Below are positions 1-10,381 of a DNA stretch of 64,000 nt, in pieces. Position 1 is the stretch's first letter; each line of letters begins with the position of its first letter. The DNA lies in NCBI GenBank assembly GCA_001897425.1, contig MKSW01000033.1, forward strand, positions 354,717 through 418,716, written 5' to 3'. The position numbers and the translations under genes were made by a program. Below the pieces are notes generated by a model. That model was not told the DNA's origin, did not search any database, and saw only the letters and a program-made list of their open reading frames with translations. This DNA comes from Actinobacteria bacterium 69-20 (GTDB lineage Bacteria > Actinomycetota > Actinomycetes > Mycobacteriales > Nakamurellaceae).

Positions 1-1661
1 CAGGGTTCGGCGATCACCTCGGCGGTCGGGCCTTGCTCCACGATCCGGCCGCCGTACATGACGATCACCCGGTGGCATAGCTCGCCCACCACCGAAACGT
101 CGTGCGAGATCAACACAACGGCCGTGCCATGCTCGGCATTCAGCGTCCGGAGCAGATCGATGATCTGCGCTTGCACGGTGACATCGAGCGCGGTGGTCGG
201 CTCGTCGGCGATCAGCAGGGTGGGGTCGCCCATCAGCCCCATGGCGATCATGACGCGCTGGCGCATGCCGCCGGACAGCTCGTGCGGGAACTGGTCGAGG
301 CGACGTTCAGCGGCCGTGATGCGCATGTCGGTGAGCGCCACGATCGCGCGCTCGGAAGCCTCGGCCCGCGAGAGGCCCCCGTGCACCTCGAGTTTCTCGG
401 TCAGCTGACGCCGCAACCGCAGCGCGGGGTTGAGCGAGGTCATGGGGTCCTGGAACACCATGGCGAGGTCGGTGCCGAGCAGCCTGCGCAACCGGTCGGG
501 CCGGACGGTCGCCACATCGGTGCCGGCGATCTCCCGCCGGCGCACCTCGACACGACCGGGATACGGCACCAGGCCGGCGGCAGCCAACGCGGTCAGCGAC
601 TTGCCGGACCCGGACTCCCCGACGATGCCGACCATCTCGCCCGCGCCGACGGTGATGCTGACCCCCTGCACCGGCGTCACCGGAGCGCCATCCGGGCCGG
701 GGAACGTCACGGTCAGGTCCTCCAGCCGCAGCGCGACGGCTGGACCGTCGGCCCGCGGGGCCGGGGCCGCGGGCAGGCCGCGCCCGGGCAGCAGGGAACG
801 GCCCATCCGCCGCACCGCGCGGGCCGAGACCGACCCGGAGCGGGAGTCGAAGCCGTGGGCCAGGGACTCGCCGAGCAGGTTGAATGCCAGCCCCGTCAGC
901 ACGATCGCGGCGCCGGCGCCGAGCGCGATGGAGGGCGTGGTGTAGATGTCCTTCAGCCCCTCGCCGAGGACCCGCCCCCAGTCGTACGCCGGCGGCTGCA
1001 CGCCGAGACCCAGGTAGCTCAGCGCGGACAGCGCGATCAGCGAGTCGCTCGCCGCCATGGTCACCGTGATCAGCAGCGGCTCGGCGATGTTCGGCAGCAC
1101 GTACCGGCGGAGAAGCGCCCAGCGGCGCACCCCCAGCACGCGCGCCGCGGCGACATAGTCCGATCCGGCGACCGCGGTGCCCAAAGTCTGTGCCAGACGG
1201 GCGAACCCGGGAGCCATCGCCAGCCCGATGGCCAGCACGGCACCCAGCGCCCCGGCACCGATCACCGTGCTGATGACCAGGGCGGTGACGATGCCGGGAA
1301 ACGCCAGCCCGATCGCGATGCCACGGCCGGCCAACCGGCGCCCCCGGGGCGGTAGTAGCCCGGCCACCGCCCCGAGCGGGAAGCCGATCAGGGACCCGAG
1401 CAGCACGGCGGCCAGCGCGAGCAACAGCGAGATACGTGCGCTGGCAAGGATCCTGGCGAGCACGTCGCGGCCGAGGGTGTCGGTGCCGAGCAGGTGGCTG
1501 GCGGAGATCCCCTGGCGTGCCTCGACGACGTTCATCGCCATCGCGCGGTCCTGCCAGACCCACGGACCGATGATCGCCACCACCACCACGATCGCCAGCA
1601 CCACCAGACCGAACACGGTCCCGGGGGCCCGCAGCATGGAGCGCACGCGACGGGAGGCCAT
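1..1661 (-). CDS. Peptide ABC transporter, DppC-type permease fused to DppD-type ATPase (3' end truncated by window)
   Basis: Not in ORF track (no stop in window). Reverse translation from ATG at 1661: MASRRVRSMLRAPGTVFGLVVLAIVVVVVAIIGPWVW... permease, then without a stop ...LRLEDLTVTFPGPDG...GIVGESGSGKSLTALA...LSGGMRQRVMIAMGL...LLIADEPTTALDVTVQAQI (Walker A, signature, Walker B). Frame checked codon by codon across the junction (~880-720). Confidence 0.9.
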   Translation of the reverse strand, partial: MASRRVRSMLRAPGTVFGLVVLAIVVVVAIIGPWVWQDRAMAMNVVEARQGISASHLLGTDTLGRDVLARILASARISLLLALAAVLLGSLIGFPLGAVAGLLPPRGRRLAGRGIAIGLAFPGIVTALVISTVIGAGALGAVLAIGLAMAPGFARLAQTLGTAVAGSDYVAAARVLGVRRWALLRRYVLPNIAEPLLITVTMAASDSLIALSALSYLGLGVQPPAYDWGRVLGEGLKDIYTTPSIALGAGAAIVLTGLAFNLLGESLAHGFDSRSGSVSARAVRRMGRSLLPGRGLPAAPAPRADGPAVALRLEDLTVTFPGPDGAPVTPVQGVSITVGAGEMVGIVGESGSGKSLTALAAAGLVPYPGRVEVRRREIAGTDVATVRPDRLRRLLGTDLAMVFQDPMTSLNPALRLRRQLTEKLEVHGGLSRAEASERAIVALTDMRITAAERRLDQFPHELSGGMRQRVMIAMGLMGDPTLLIADEPTTALDVTVQAQIIDLLRTLNAEHGTAVVLISHDVSVVGELCHRVIVMYGGRIVEQGPTAEVIAEP

Positions 1662-1664
1662 TGA

Positions 1665-2651
1665 TCAATCCTCCTTGAGCGTCGAGCGTGGATCGACGGC
1701 CGCGATGATGAGGTCGACGGCGGCGTTGACGATCAGTACGGCGGCACCCAGGATCAGGATGATGGTTTGCGCGACTGGGAAGTCATTGCCGGTGACCGCG
1801 AGCACCACTTGCGTTCCGATACCGGGCCAGTTGAAGACGTTCTCGATGATGACGGCGCCGCCCAGCAGACCGGGCAGCAGCATCCCGCCGATCGTCAACG
1901 TGGCGGTCAGCAGGTTCGGCAGGGTGTGGCGCAGGTAGAGCAGGCGGCCCGGCAGTTGCTTGGAGTGCGCGGTGCGCAGGTAGTCCTCGCCGAGCACCAC
2001 TGCGGTCTGCGAGCGGACGATGCGGGACAGGCCCGCGATGGGCGCGACCGCCAGCGCGATGGTCGGCATCAGGTAGGAGGTCCATCCGGCCCGGCCGCTC
2101 ACCGGGAGCCAGGGGTTGGCGACCGCCAGGAAGTAGACGAGTCCGACCGCCAGCAGGAACCCGGGGATGGAGGCGAACAACCCCGTGACCGCGGTGAACG
2201 CGGTGTGCAGACCGCGGTGGCGGCCGCGGGCCGTCGCCACTCCCACCGCCATGCCCAGCGGGACCGCGATCACCATCACCGCGAGGAACGCGACGGCCGC
2301 CAGCGAGCCCGATGCGGCCAGCCCGGAGGTCACCACGGTGGACACCGGGATACGGGTGCGCAGCGAGATGCCGAGGTCACCGGTGAAGAGGCCGGTCACG
2401 TATCGCAGGAACTGCTCCCCGAGCGGCAGGTTCAGCCCCAGCGCCGCCTTGATCCTTTCGACGTCCTGCGGTTTGGCGTTCAGCCCGACGACGTTGCGCA
2501 CCGGATCACCCGGAATGAGGTGCACCATCAGGAAGGTCGCCACCAGGAGCACGGCCAAGCCCACCACCAGCCCGCCCAGTCGGCGGGCGGCGAAGCGCAT
2601 CCAGGGATGCGCCCGCGCCGCCCGCCGACCGGTCAGGGTGACAACCGCCAT
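1665..2651 (-). CDS. Peptide ABC transporter permease (DppB-like)
   Basis: ORF 328 aa; multi-TM; MVHLIPGDPVRNVVG typical of DppB/OppB N-terminus; adjacent to DppCD fusion. Confidence 0.9.
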   Translation of the reverse strand: MAVVTLTGRRAARAHPWMRFAARRLGGLVVGLAVLLVATFLMVHLIPGDPVRNVVGLNAKPQDVERIKAALGLNLPLGEQFLRYVTGLFTGDLGISLRTRIPVSTVVTSGLAASGSLAAVAFLAVMVIAVPLGMAVGVATARGRHRGLHTAFTAVTGLFASIPGFLLAVGLVYFLAVANPWLPVSGRAGWTSYLMPTIALAVAPIAGLSRIVRSQTAVVLGEDYLRTAHSKQLPGRLLYLRHTLPNLLTATLTIGGMLLPGLLGGAVIIENVFNWPGIGTQVVLAVTGNDFPVAQTIILILGAAVLIVNAAVDLIIAAVDPRSTLKED

Positions 2652-2654
2652 GGC

Positions 2655-4397
2655 TCAGCCGGTTGTCCGCAGCGACATCGGCATGACGCCCCCGTCCCAC
2701 AGCGCAGTGAAGTCCACGTTGTGAGCGAACCACTGGCTCTGCGGAACGTACAGCGGGAACAGGTCCATTGCGCCGAACGACGCCTGCTCGGCCTGCACCC
2801 ACAGGTCGCACCCCTGCTGGCCGGGAGTGGTCTGGGCCTTGGTGGCGAGTTCGGCGTAGGTCTTGTTGTTGGACCCGAGGTTCAGCCCGTTCGGCGGCTG
2901 CGGACCCATCAGGATCTGGGTCCATGTGGCCTGCAAGTTAGTAGCGATGTGGATCAGACTGACATCCCAGTTGCCGCCCTTGAAAAGCCGCTCGGTGGTG
3001 GTGTTGTTGTCCAAGGCGACCAACTGTGCGTCGATGCCCAACTGCGTCGACCACACCTGCTGCAGGTACTCCCACAGCGGCTTGCTGGCGTCATTGGCCA
3101 TCAGGATGAGGCTGAGCTTCTTGCCGTTCTTCTCCCGGATTCCGCCGGCACCGACGGTCCACCCGTCGTCGTCGAGCAGCTTCTTCGCGGCTTCGATGTC
3201 GTACGTCGGCACCGACCCAGCGGCGGCGGAATCGTCACAGACGATCGGCTTCTGGTTGACCAGCGTGTTGGTCACCTCCCCGAGCCCACCGGTCATCACC
3301 TGCACCAGGTCCTTCCGGTTGGTCGCCTTCGCCAGTGCCTCGCGCACCGCCGTGTCGCCGTCGAGCAGGCGACCCTTGAGCTGGTTGAACACCATGAACG
3401 TGGCGGTCGAGGTCACTGGGGTGGATTTGGTGACGCTGGGATCCTTGGCGAGCCTGGCGGCCTCGGTACCGGCCACCGGCAGGAGGTTCAACTCCCCGCG
3501 GGTGAACATGTTGACGGCGGTCGAGTCGTCCTTGACCACCTTCCAGACGACCTCCGAGGGGAAGCCGTCGACCGCGCTGCTCGCTCCGCCGGGGCCCCAG
3601 TGATATCCCTTGCGCGCCTTGAGCTTGTACTCGACGTCGGGAGTCGCGGACTCCACCACGAACGGGCCGGTACCGTCGCTGCCCGTGGTGAGCGACGACG
3701 GGTTCTTCAGGCCGCCCGGGCAGACGATTCCGATGCCCGCGATGCCGCTGATCAGATCGCCGTAGGGCTGGGACAGCGTGATGGACACGGTTCTGGTCGC
3801 ATCGTCGGCGGTGACGGTGTAGTCCGTCGTGCTCATGTAGGACACGATCCAGGTGGCATGCGTGTTCGGGTTCTTCAGGTAGTCGTAGTTCGCCTTCACG
3901 TCGCTGGCGGTGATCACGTGGCCGTCACCGCAGGTCACATCGTCCCGGAGGGTGAAGGTGGCGCTGTTCGGCGTCACGTCCCACTTCTCCGCGATGCCGC
4001 TGACCACCTTGCCGTCCTTGTCGATGTTGACCAGCGGGTCGTACAGGAAGGTGTCGATGACCTGACCTCCGACGGTGGACAGCGCGGGATCCAACGTGCC
4101 CGCATCGGTGGTCAGGCGGGTCACGACGGTTCCGCCCGGCGTGACCGATCCGCTTCCCTCCGATGACGCAGAGGTGCTCGGGCTCGTGTCGGACGATCCG
4201 GTCGCCGCTGTGGACGAGCTGTCGGACGAGCTGCTCTGTCCGCCCGGATCGGATGCGCCGGACGTTGGCGAGGTCGAGCCCGAGGAACTGCAGGATGCCA
4301 TTGCAAGGCAGATCACGCTTGCTGCGGCGACCAGGATCACGTGCCGTCTCATGTGTCTCATGTGTGGGGCCTCCCGGACGGGTGCGGTGGTAGACAA
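2655..4397 (-). CDS. Peptide ABC transporter substrate-binding lipoprotein (family 5)
   Basis: ORF 580 aa; lipobox CLAMASC; SBP_bac_5-like sequence (GTVVTRLTTDAGTLDPALSTVGGQVIDTFLYDPLV); actual start may be 4361 or 4352. Confidence 0.88.
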   Translation of the reverse strand: MSTTAPVREAPHMRHMRRHVILVAAASVICLAMASCSSSGSTSPTSGASDPGGQSSSSDSSSTAATGSSDTSPSTSASSEGSGSVTPGGTVVTRLTTDAGTLDPALSTVGGQVIDTFLYDPLVNIDKDGKVVSGIAEKWDVTPNSATFTLRDDVTCGDGHVITASDVKANYDYLKNPNTHATWIVSYMSTTDYTVTADDATRTVSITLSQPYGDLISGIAGIGIVCPGGLKNPSSLTTGSDGTGPFVVESATPDVEYKLKARKGYHWGPGGASSAVDGFPSEVVWKVVKDDSTAVNMFTRGELNLLPVAGTEAARLAKDPSVTKSTPVTSTATFMVFNQLKGRLLDGDTAVREALAKATNRKDLVQVMTGGLGEVTNTLVNQKPIVCDDSAAAGSVPTYDIEAAKKLLDDDGWTVGAGGIREKNGKKLSLILMANDASKPLWEYLQQVWSTQLGIDAQLVALDNNTTTERLFKGGNWDVSLIHIATNLQATWTQILMGPQPPNGLNLGSNNKTYAELATKAQTTPGQQGCDLWVQAEQASFGAMDLFPLYVPQSQWFAHNVDFTALWDGGVMPMSLRTTG

Positions 4398-4477
4398 CCG
4401 TACGGTAGGGGTGCGCGTCGAACCGGGGCATCGTCGGCAAACACCACGACCGGCCGCGCCACTGGTCGCGCGCGACC

Positions 4478-5455
4478 ATGCGCGGGGTTCGGTCGAGCGG
4501 CCACACTGCTACCGTGACTTCCCTCGATGCCTCCCCTACCACGGGCGCTGCTACGGCGGATGACGCCGCCCCGGACCTGGCCACCGCGATCGCGGCAGCC
4601 TCCGCCGATGCCGGCGCCGACGTGTTCGCGCACGCCATCGATATCGACTCCGGCGCGGGCGTCGGTGTCCGCGCGGACGATCCGGTGGTGACGGCATCGG
4701 TGTTCAAGGTGCCCGTGCTCACCGAGTACGTCCGCCAGGTCAGCGCCGGCGACTTGGATCCCGCCAGCCGGGTGCTCATCCGGTCCGGCAGCGCGACCAT
4801 GGGGCCGACCGGCCTGAGCGTGTTCTCCGACGACGCGGACTGGTCGTTGCGCGACGTCGCCACCTCGATGATCACCGTGAGCGACAACGCGGCCACCGAC
4901 ATCGTCACCGGCATGGTCGGTGTCGATCGCGTGAACGCCACCATGGCCGAGCTGGGCCTCCCGGGCACGGTGCTGATCGGCGACTGCCGGGTGCTGTTCG
5001 ACAGTATGGCCGACGACTACGGCGTCACGGACCCCGATCTGGTCGATGAGTTGATGTCGGCCGATCCTGCCCGGATCGCATCGCTCTCGGTGTGCACCCC
5101 GACGCTGACCAACCGCTCCACGCCGCGAGAGTGCGCCCGGCTGCTGCAACTGCTGTGGACCGATCGGGCCGCCGACCCGGCGGGCTGCGCCGAGGCCCGG
5201 CGGATCCTGGGACTGCAGGTCTGGCCGCACCGGCTATCGTCCGGTTTCCCCACCGACGACGTGCGGATCTCCGGCAAGACCGGCACCATCGGCATCGTGC
5301 GCAACGAGATCGGGGTCGTCGAGTTCCCCGACGGACACCGGTACGCGGTCGCGGTCTTCACCCGCAGCCATCGCTTCGGGTACCGGCAGCCGAAGGTCGA
5401 TGCACTGATCGGCACGGTCGCCGCTGCGCTGGTGGGCCGGCTGGCCCGGTCGTAG
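4478..5455 (+). CDS. Class A beta-lactamase-fold serine hydrolase
   Basis: SxxK (ASVFK), SDN (VSDNAATD), KTG (SGKTGTIG) motifs in order; start uncertain. Confidence 0.8.
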   Translation: MRGVRSSGHTATVTSLDASPTTGAATADDAAPDLATAIAAASADAGADVFAHAIDIDSGAGVGVRADDPVVTASVFKVPVLTEYVRQVSAGDLDPASRVLIRSGSATMGPTGLSVFSDDADWSLRDVATSMITVSDNAATDIVTGMVGVDRVNATMAELGLPGTVLIGDCRVLFDSMADDYGVTDPDLVDELMSADPARIASLSVCTPTLTNRSTPRECARLLQLLWTDRAADPAGCAEARRILGLQVWPHRLSSGFPTDDVRISGKTGTIGIVRNEIGVVEFPDGHRYAVAVFTRSHRFGYRQPKVDALIGTVAAALVGRLARS

Positions 5456-5462
5456 GACCGGC

Positions 5463-7067
5463 ATGGACTGCGACCTCATCTTGCGGGGCGGAACGGTGGT
5501 GGACGGCACCGGTTCCGCGCCGCGCCCGGCCGACGTGGCCATCACCGCAGGGACGGTCACGGCGATCGCCGCCCCCGGTTCGCTGGACGGCGCCCGTGCG
5601 AGCACGGAGCTGGACGTGACCGGCCGGGCCGTCGCCCCGGGCTTCATCGACGCGCACGCACACAGCGACCTGGCCATGTTCCTGCCGGAGCGGTGGCGCG
5701 ATATCGCCGTGGCACCGTTGCTGCAGGGGGTGACCACCGAGGTGTGCGGCAACTGCGGCGAGAGCCCCTTCCCGCGCACCCCCCGGTTCGCCGACCAGTT
5801 CGACGAGTACATCAGGGTCGGGTTCCAGACCGGGCTCGGCGGCTTCGACTCGCTGGACGCCTACGCCACGCACCTCGCCGAGGCCGCGATGCCCACCAAC
5901 CAGGCGCCTCTGCTCGGGCACGGGGCGCTGCGGAGTGCGGCCATGGGTTTCGCCGACCGCGCACCTGACGCCGACGAGCTGGCGTTGATGGAACGCCTTG
6001 CCGCCGAGGCGTTCGAACAGGGCGCTTTCGGCTTCTCGACAGGTCTGATGTACGTCCCAGGGGTGTATGCAGGCACCGACGAGATCGCCCACATCGCCGC
6101 TGTGGCGGGACGTTTCGGCGCTCCGTACGTGTCCCACATGCGTGACGAGGCAGACCGCGTCGACCGCTCCATCGAAGAGGCGCTACGCATCGGAGTGGCG
6201 GCTCGGACGGGGGTGCACATCTCCCACCACAAGGTGGCCGGTCGACCCAACTGGGGACGCAGCAGCCAGACGCTGGCCATGCTGGACTCGGCCCGTGCCG
6301 GTGGCCAGGACGTCACTGTGGACGTGTACCCGTACACCGCCGGCAGCACCGGCCTGCACTCGCTGCTGCCGCCGTGGGTGGGTGCCGGCGGCCTGGCCAC
6401 CCTGCTCGCCCGGGTGTCGGACCGCTCCGTACGGGACCGGATCCCCACGGACTACGACACCGGCCTGCCCGGCTGGCAGGACCTTGCCAGCGCCGCAGGA
6501 TGGGATCGGGTGGTCATCGCCGGATCGCCCTCGGACCCCCAGGTCGAGGGCCTGTCCATCGCCGAGATCGCCGCAGCCACCGGGCGTGGCCCGGTGGACG
6601 TGGTGTGCGACACGGTGGTCGCGGACGCCGCGGGCACCGTCGTGGTACTGCACATGATGGCCGAGGACGATGTGCAGGCCATCCGGGGCTGGCAGGCCGC
6701 GATGGTCGGCTCGGACGGCGTGCCGCTTCCCGGCAAGCCGCACCCACGGATCGCCGGCACCTTCGCTCGCGCGCTGCGCGCACCGGTCGGCGCCGCTCCA
6801 TGGCAGGACGTCGCCGACCGGGTGCATCGGATGACGGGCATGCCGGCGCGGCGTTATCGCATCCCCGGTGGCCGCGGACACCTATCCGTCGGCTCGGTCG
6901 CCGATGTCGTAGTGTTCGATCCCGCCACGGTCGCCGACCGCGCCACCTATCCGGATCCGCTGCGCTCACCGGTCGGGATCGACCATGTGCTGGTCGCCGG
7001 GGTGCACTCGGTGGCGGACGGCAGGCTCACCGGCCGCTGCGGCGGGCGGGTGCTGCGCGCTCGGTGA
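5463..7067 (+). CDS. N-acyl-D-amino-acid deacylase / D-aminoacylase family amidohydrolase
   Basis: DLILRGGTVVDGTGSAPRPADVAI...VAPGFIDAHAHSDL...GHGALR...GFSTGLMYVPGVYAGTDEI; 534 aa. Confidence 0.9.
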   Translation: MDCDLILRGGTVVDGTGSAPRPADVAITAGTVTAIAAPGSLDGARASTELDVTGRAVAPGFIDAHAHSDLAMFLPERWRDIAVAPLLQGVTTEVCGNCGESPFPRTPRFADQFDEYIRVGFQTGLGGFDSLDAYATHLAEAAMPTNQAPLLGHGALRSAAMGFADRAPDADELALMERLAAEAFEQGAFGFSTGLMYVPGVYAGTDEIAHIAAVAGRFGAPYVSHMRDEADRVDRSIEEALRIGVAARTGVHISHHKVAGRPNWGRSSQTLAMLDSARAGGQDVTVDVYPYTAGSTGLHSLLPPWVGAGGLATLLARVSDRSVRDRIPTDYDTGLPGWQDLASAAGWDRVVIAGSPSDPQVEGLSIAEIAAATGRGPVDVVCDTVVADAAGTVVVLHMMAEDDVQAIRGWQAAMVGSDGVPLPGKPHPRIAGTFARALRAPVGAAPWQDVADRVHRMTGMPARRYRIPGGRGHLSVGSVADVVVFDPATVADRATYPDPLRSPVGIDHVLVAGVHSVADGRLTGRCGGRVLRAR

Positions 7068-7107
7068 CGGCGCCCGTCATCCTCGGACCGACCTCGATGG
7101 GAGTGCC

Positions 7108-8682
7108 ATGTCCAGGGAATACCTGCTGACCCCGCTGGCCGATCAGCTCGATGCGCTGTTCGGCCAGTACACCGCCGCGAACCAGGCGCGCGGTCTGGTC
7201 TACGGGCTCATCGGGCCGTCCGGGCTGGTGCACAGCGCGGGATTCGGCGAGGCGGACGACGCCGGAGCGACGCCGGACCTCGACACCGTGTTTCCCATCG
7301 CGTCGATGACGAAAAGCTTCGTGGCCTGCGCCGCACTGCTGGCCAGGGATCGGGGCCTCGTCAACCTGGACGCGCCCATCACCGACTTCGTCGACAGCTT
7401 CTCCGCTCGCGACACGTTCGACGATCCGTGCGAGGCGCCGACCCTCCGGATGCTGCTGTCCATGTCCGGCGGGCTGACCGAGGACAACTCGTGGGTGGAT
7501 CCGTTCATCGGCACCGGGGTGGACGAGCTGCTGGCCACGGTGTCGAACGGTCTGTACTACAGCAACCTGCCGGGAACGGCGTACGAATACTCGAATCTCG
7601 GATACACACTGGCCGGACTGGCGATCGGCCGGGCCGCGGGGCGACGCATCGAGGACTGGGTGCGCGACGAGCTGCTGGAACCGCTCGGGTTGCATGCCAC
7701 GCGGTTCGACAACGACCCCGCTATGACATCGGGCGTCCGTCGCGCCACCGGATATTCGCTGGACGGGGACGGACGGTGGGTCGGCTACCCACCCGCGACC
7801 TCCGACGCGTTCGCCGCAGCAGGCGGCATCTGCAGCACCGTACGCGATCTCGCCACCTGGGTGACCTGGCTGGGCTCGGCGTTCCGGCCACCGACGCAGC
7901 CCGACAACCCGGTGGTGCGCCGGGCATCGCGACGCGAGATGCAGCGGTTGCACCAGTTGTACCTGCCGGCGCTGGCCACGCGGCCTGACGGCGGCGTCAA
8001 GATATCGGTCGGCGGCTACGGTCTGGGGCTGGGGATCGCCGAGGACCTGCGCCGCGGCACCATCGTCTCGCACAGCGGCGGGTTGCCGGGGTTCGTGCTG
8101 AACATGGTGTGGCACCCCGACTCCGGGCACGGCATCGTGGTGCTGACCAACAGCCACCGCGGCAACCCGGTGGCGTTGTCCGAGGAGGCCCTGTTCCGGG
8201 TGCTGGACAGGCAGCAGACCCCCGCCAGGACGATCCGGCTCTGGCCGGCCACCCGGGATCTCCAGCGGCAGGCCGAGTCTCTCATCCGCTCTTGGGACGA
8301 TCAGTTGGCGGCGCAGATCCTCGCGCCGAATATCGACTTCGACCGTCCGCTGGCCGAGCGGCGTGCCGACATCCAGCGGCTGATCGAGCAGGTCGGGCCG
8401 CTGTGCGCGCCACCTAGCGATGCCGACCCGGTGCCCGACATCGTCTCGGCGACCAGCTCGGCCGACGTCACCTGGGCGATTCCCGCTGCGCGGGGCGAGC
8501 TGATCTGCATGATCCACCTGACACCTGCGGCACCGCCGCAGATCCAGGAGCTGGAGGTCACCTGCGCGCCGTACGGAACGCCGCGCAGCGCTCGCCCCAC
8601 CGACATCTCTCCGCGCCGCAGCGCCTTCGGCCCGGGCTCGATGTCGTCGCTGCCCAACACCGGCGTCGAATGGTCGCGCTGA
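7108..8682 (+). CDS. Class C beta-lactamase-fold serine hydrolase
   Basis: In-frame ATG at 7108 (MSREYLLTPLADQLDALF); SMTK and YSN motifs (FPIASMTKSFVAC; YEYSNLGY). Confidence 0.85.
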   Translation: MSREYLLTPLADQLDALFGQYTAANQARGLVYGLIGPSGLVHSAGFGEADDAGATPDLDTVFPIASMTKSFVACAALLARDRGLVNLDAPITDFVDSFSARDTFDDPCEAPTLRMLLSMSGGLTEDNSWVDPFIGTGVDELLATVSNGLYYSNLPGTAYEYSNLGYTLAGLAIGRAAGRRIEDWVRDELLEPLGLHATRFDNDPAMTSGVRRATGYSLDGDGRWVGYPPATSDAFAAAGGICSTVRDLATWVTWLGSAFRPPTQPDNPVVRRASRREMQRLHQLYLPALATRPDGGVKISVGGYGLGLGIAEDLRRGTIVSHSGGLPGFVLNMVWHPDSGHGIVVLTNSHRGNPVALSEEALFRVLDRQQTPARTIRLWPATRDLQRQAESLIRSWDDQLAAQILAPNIDFDRPLAERRADIQRLIEQVGPLCAPPSDADPVPDIVSATSSADVTWAIPAARGELICMIHLTPAAPPQIQELEVTCAPYGTPRSARPTDISPRRSAFGPGSMSSLPNTGVEWSR

Positions 8683-8697
8683 CTGGACGGCAGCGCC

Positions 8698-10326
8698 CTA
8701 TCCGGAGGCACGCAGCAGCAACCAGAGCACCAGACGCTCGTCCGGATCGTCCAGATTGAGCCCGAAGATCTCTGTCATCCTGCGCATCCGGTGTCGAAAC
8801 GTGTTCTGGTGCAGGAATATTCGGCTCGACGCGGTGGGCACGTCACCGAAACAGTCCAGGTATGCGCGCAGGGTGTCCAGATAGCCGGTTCCCTTGTCCG
8901 CGTCGTGCGCGCACATCCGGTCCAGCACCTCGAGGGACAGCCGCGGGTCGCCGGCGATGATGTCCTGTAGATGCAGCAGGATGGTCCTGCTGCGGACGTC
9001 CGCGATGGTCGCAACAGCCGGCCCGTCGACACGCTCGGCCAACACCTGCAAGACCCGGTCGGCATCCGCCCGGGAGTGCGCGACCGCGGCGAGATCGCCG
9101 ACCGTGCCGCCGATCCCGGCTCGCAGGCGCACCCGCAGCGACTCGAAGGCCCGAGTGAGCACGCGACCGACCAGCGCCGGCAGCACCGCGCGATCGGCGC
9201 CCCGACCGGTGGGCAGCAACGCGTAGATGGTCCCGCCCAGCGTCAGGCAGGCGGCCATCCGGTGCTGGCTCTCGCAGAACACCGTCACGAGGTCGGCCGT
9301 GCGGGCCAACAACGTGCCATCCGCATCATCGGCGGAGCCGTCGATCTGGAAGCCGACCACCGTCACATCGTGGCTGTCGACCGTCGGCAGCACCTCGACG
9401 GCCGGTCCCGGACGGCCCAGCAGTACCGCACGAAGCGCCTCGCCGCGCGCAGCACGCTCCAGATCCGCAGTGGTGCGCAGCCGCAAGATGTGCAAGGAGG
9501 CCAGCCGCGCCGCGTCAGCCAGCGCACGCTCCGCGTCTGGGGGAAACCCGTCGTTCCCCTCGATGGCCCAGATCGACCCGATGGGTTCGTCGCCGGCCCG
9601 GATCGCGGCAGCCAACCGCGGCCGGATCCCTGGAACCTCGACCCGCTGCACGGACTTGCTACGCCGAACCTGGTCGTAGAGGTCCGCCAGCCGGAACTCT
9701 GCCGGTACCCGTCGCCCCAGGATGCCGGCCTGCCGCGCGTCATCGATGGGCTGACCCGGCACGTTGGAATAGGCGAGCACGTGCTGGTGCGGGTCCTCGA
9801 TCGCGATGGCGCCACCCACCATGGCTGCAACGGCGTTGGCCAGCGCGAACAGGTCCCCGGTGACGACAGCGGACAGCGGCTCCCGGCGGGCGCCCCGATC
9901 GCCCGCCACGGTGGCGGACAGCAGGAGGTGCAGATGCGGCCACGGCACCGCGTCGTCCACCAGCAGCAGTGCAATACGCCCCGATTCGGCAGCTCTGACG
10001 GCTGGCGCAAGGTCGTCGCCGTACGCCTTGACCACGACCGCGGCCACCTCGGCGGCCGCAGCCTGCCGGATCGCGGAGGCGGTGACGGGATCGGCGGGCC
10101 GGCAGCCGACCGCAAGCAGCAGCGTTCTTGGCCCGGGCGCAACCCCTTCGGCGATGTCCAGCAGGACGGGCTCGCCGGCAACCACATCGGGCCCGCGAGG
10201 CAGGCAGAGTGCCTGCAGCACCGGCGGGCCCACCGCGGCCAGCACCGACTGGAGCGTGTTCGCCCCGGCGGTCGGCACGGCACTCGGCACGGCACTCGAC
10301 ACGGCGGTGGGCACGGCGGTGGTCAC
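8698..10326 (-). CDS. PucR family transcriptional regulator
   Basis: C-terminal HTH FLHQNTFRHRMRRMTEIFGLNLDDPDERLVLWLLLR; N-terminal PucR-like sensory region. Confidence 0.85.
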   Translation of the reverse strand: MTTAVPTAVSSAVPSAVPTAGANTLQSVLAAVGPPVLQALCLPRGPDVVAGEPVLLDIAEGVAPGPRTLLLAVGCRPADPVTASAIRQAAAAEVAAVVVKAYGDDLAPAVRAAESGRIALLLVDDAVPWPHLHLLLSATVAGDRGARREPLSAVVTGDLFALANAVAAMVGGAIAIEDPHQHVLAYSNVPGQPIDDARQAGILGRRVPAEFRLADLYDQVRRSKSVQRVEVPGIRPRLAAAIRAGDEPIGSIWAIEGNDGFPPDAERALADAARLASLHILRLRTTADLERAARGEALRAVLLGRPGPAVEVLPTVDSHDVTVVGFQIDGSADDADGTLLARTADLVTVFCESQHRMAACLTLGGTIYALLPTGRGADRAVLPALVGRVLTRAFESLRVRLRAGIGGTVGDLAAVAHSRADADRVLQVLAERVDGPAVATIADVRSRTILLHLQDIIAGDPRLSLEVLDRMCAHDADKGTGYLDTLRAYLDCFGDVPTASSRIFLHQNTFRHRMRRMTEIFGLNLDDPDERLVLWLLLRASG

Positions 10327-10381
10327 CCTGGTAAGCCAATCACAGTCGCGCTGCCGCTGGGCGGCTTCGTATCGGCGCCGA

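Noticed and set aside
102-4166. Long + strand ORFs (102-1355, 1767-4166) and similar antisense ORFs throughout
   Set aside because: Arg/Gly/Gln-rich low-complexity translations on the strand opposite well-supported genes; typical spurious ORFs of high-GC DNA.
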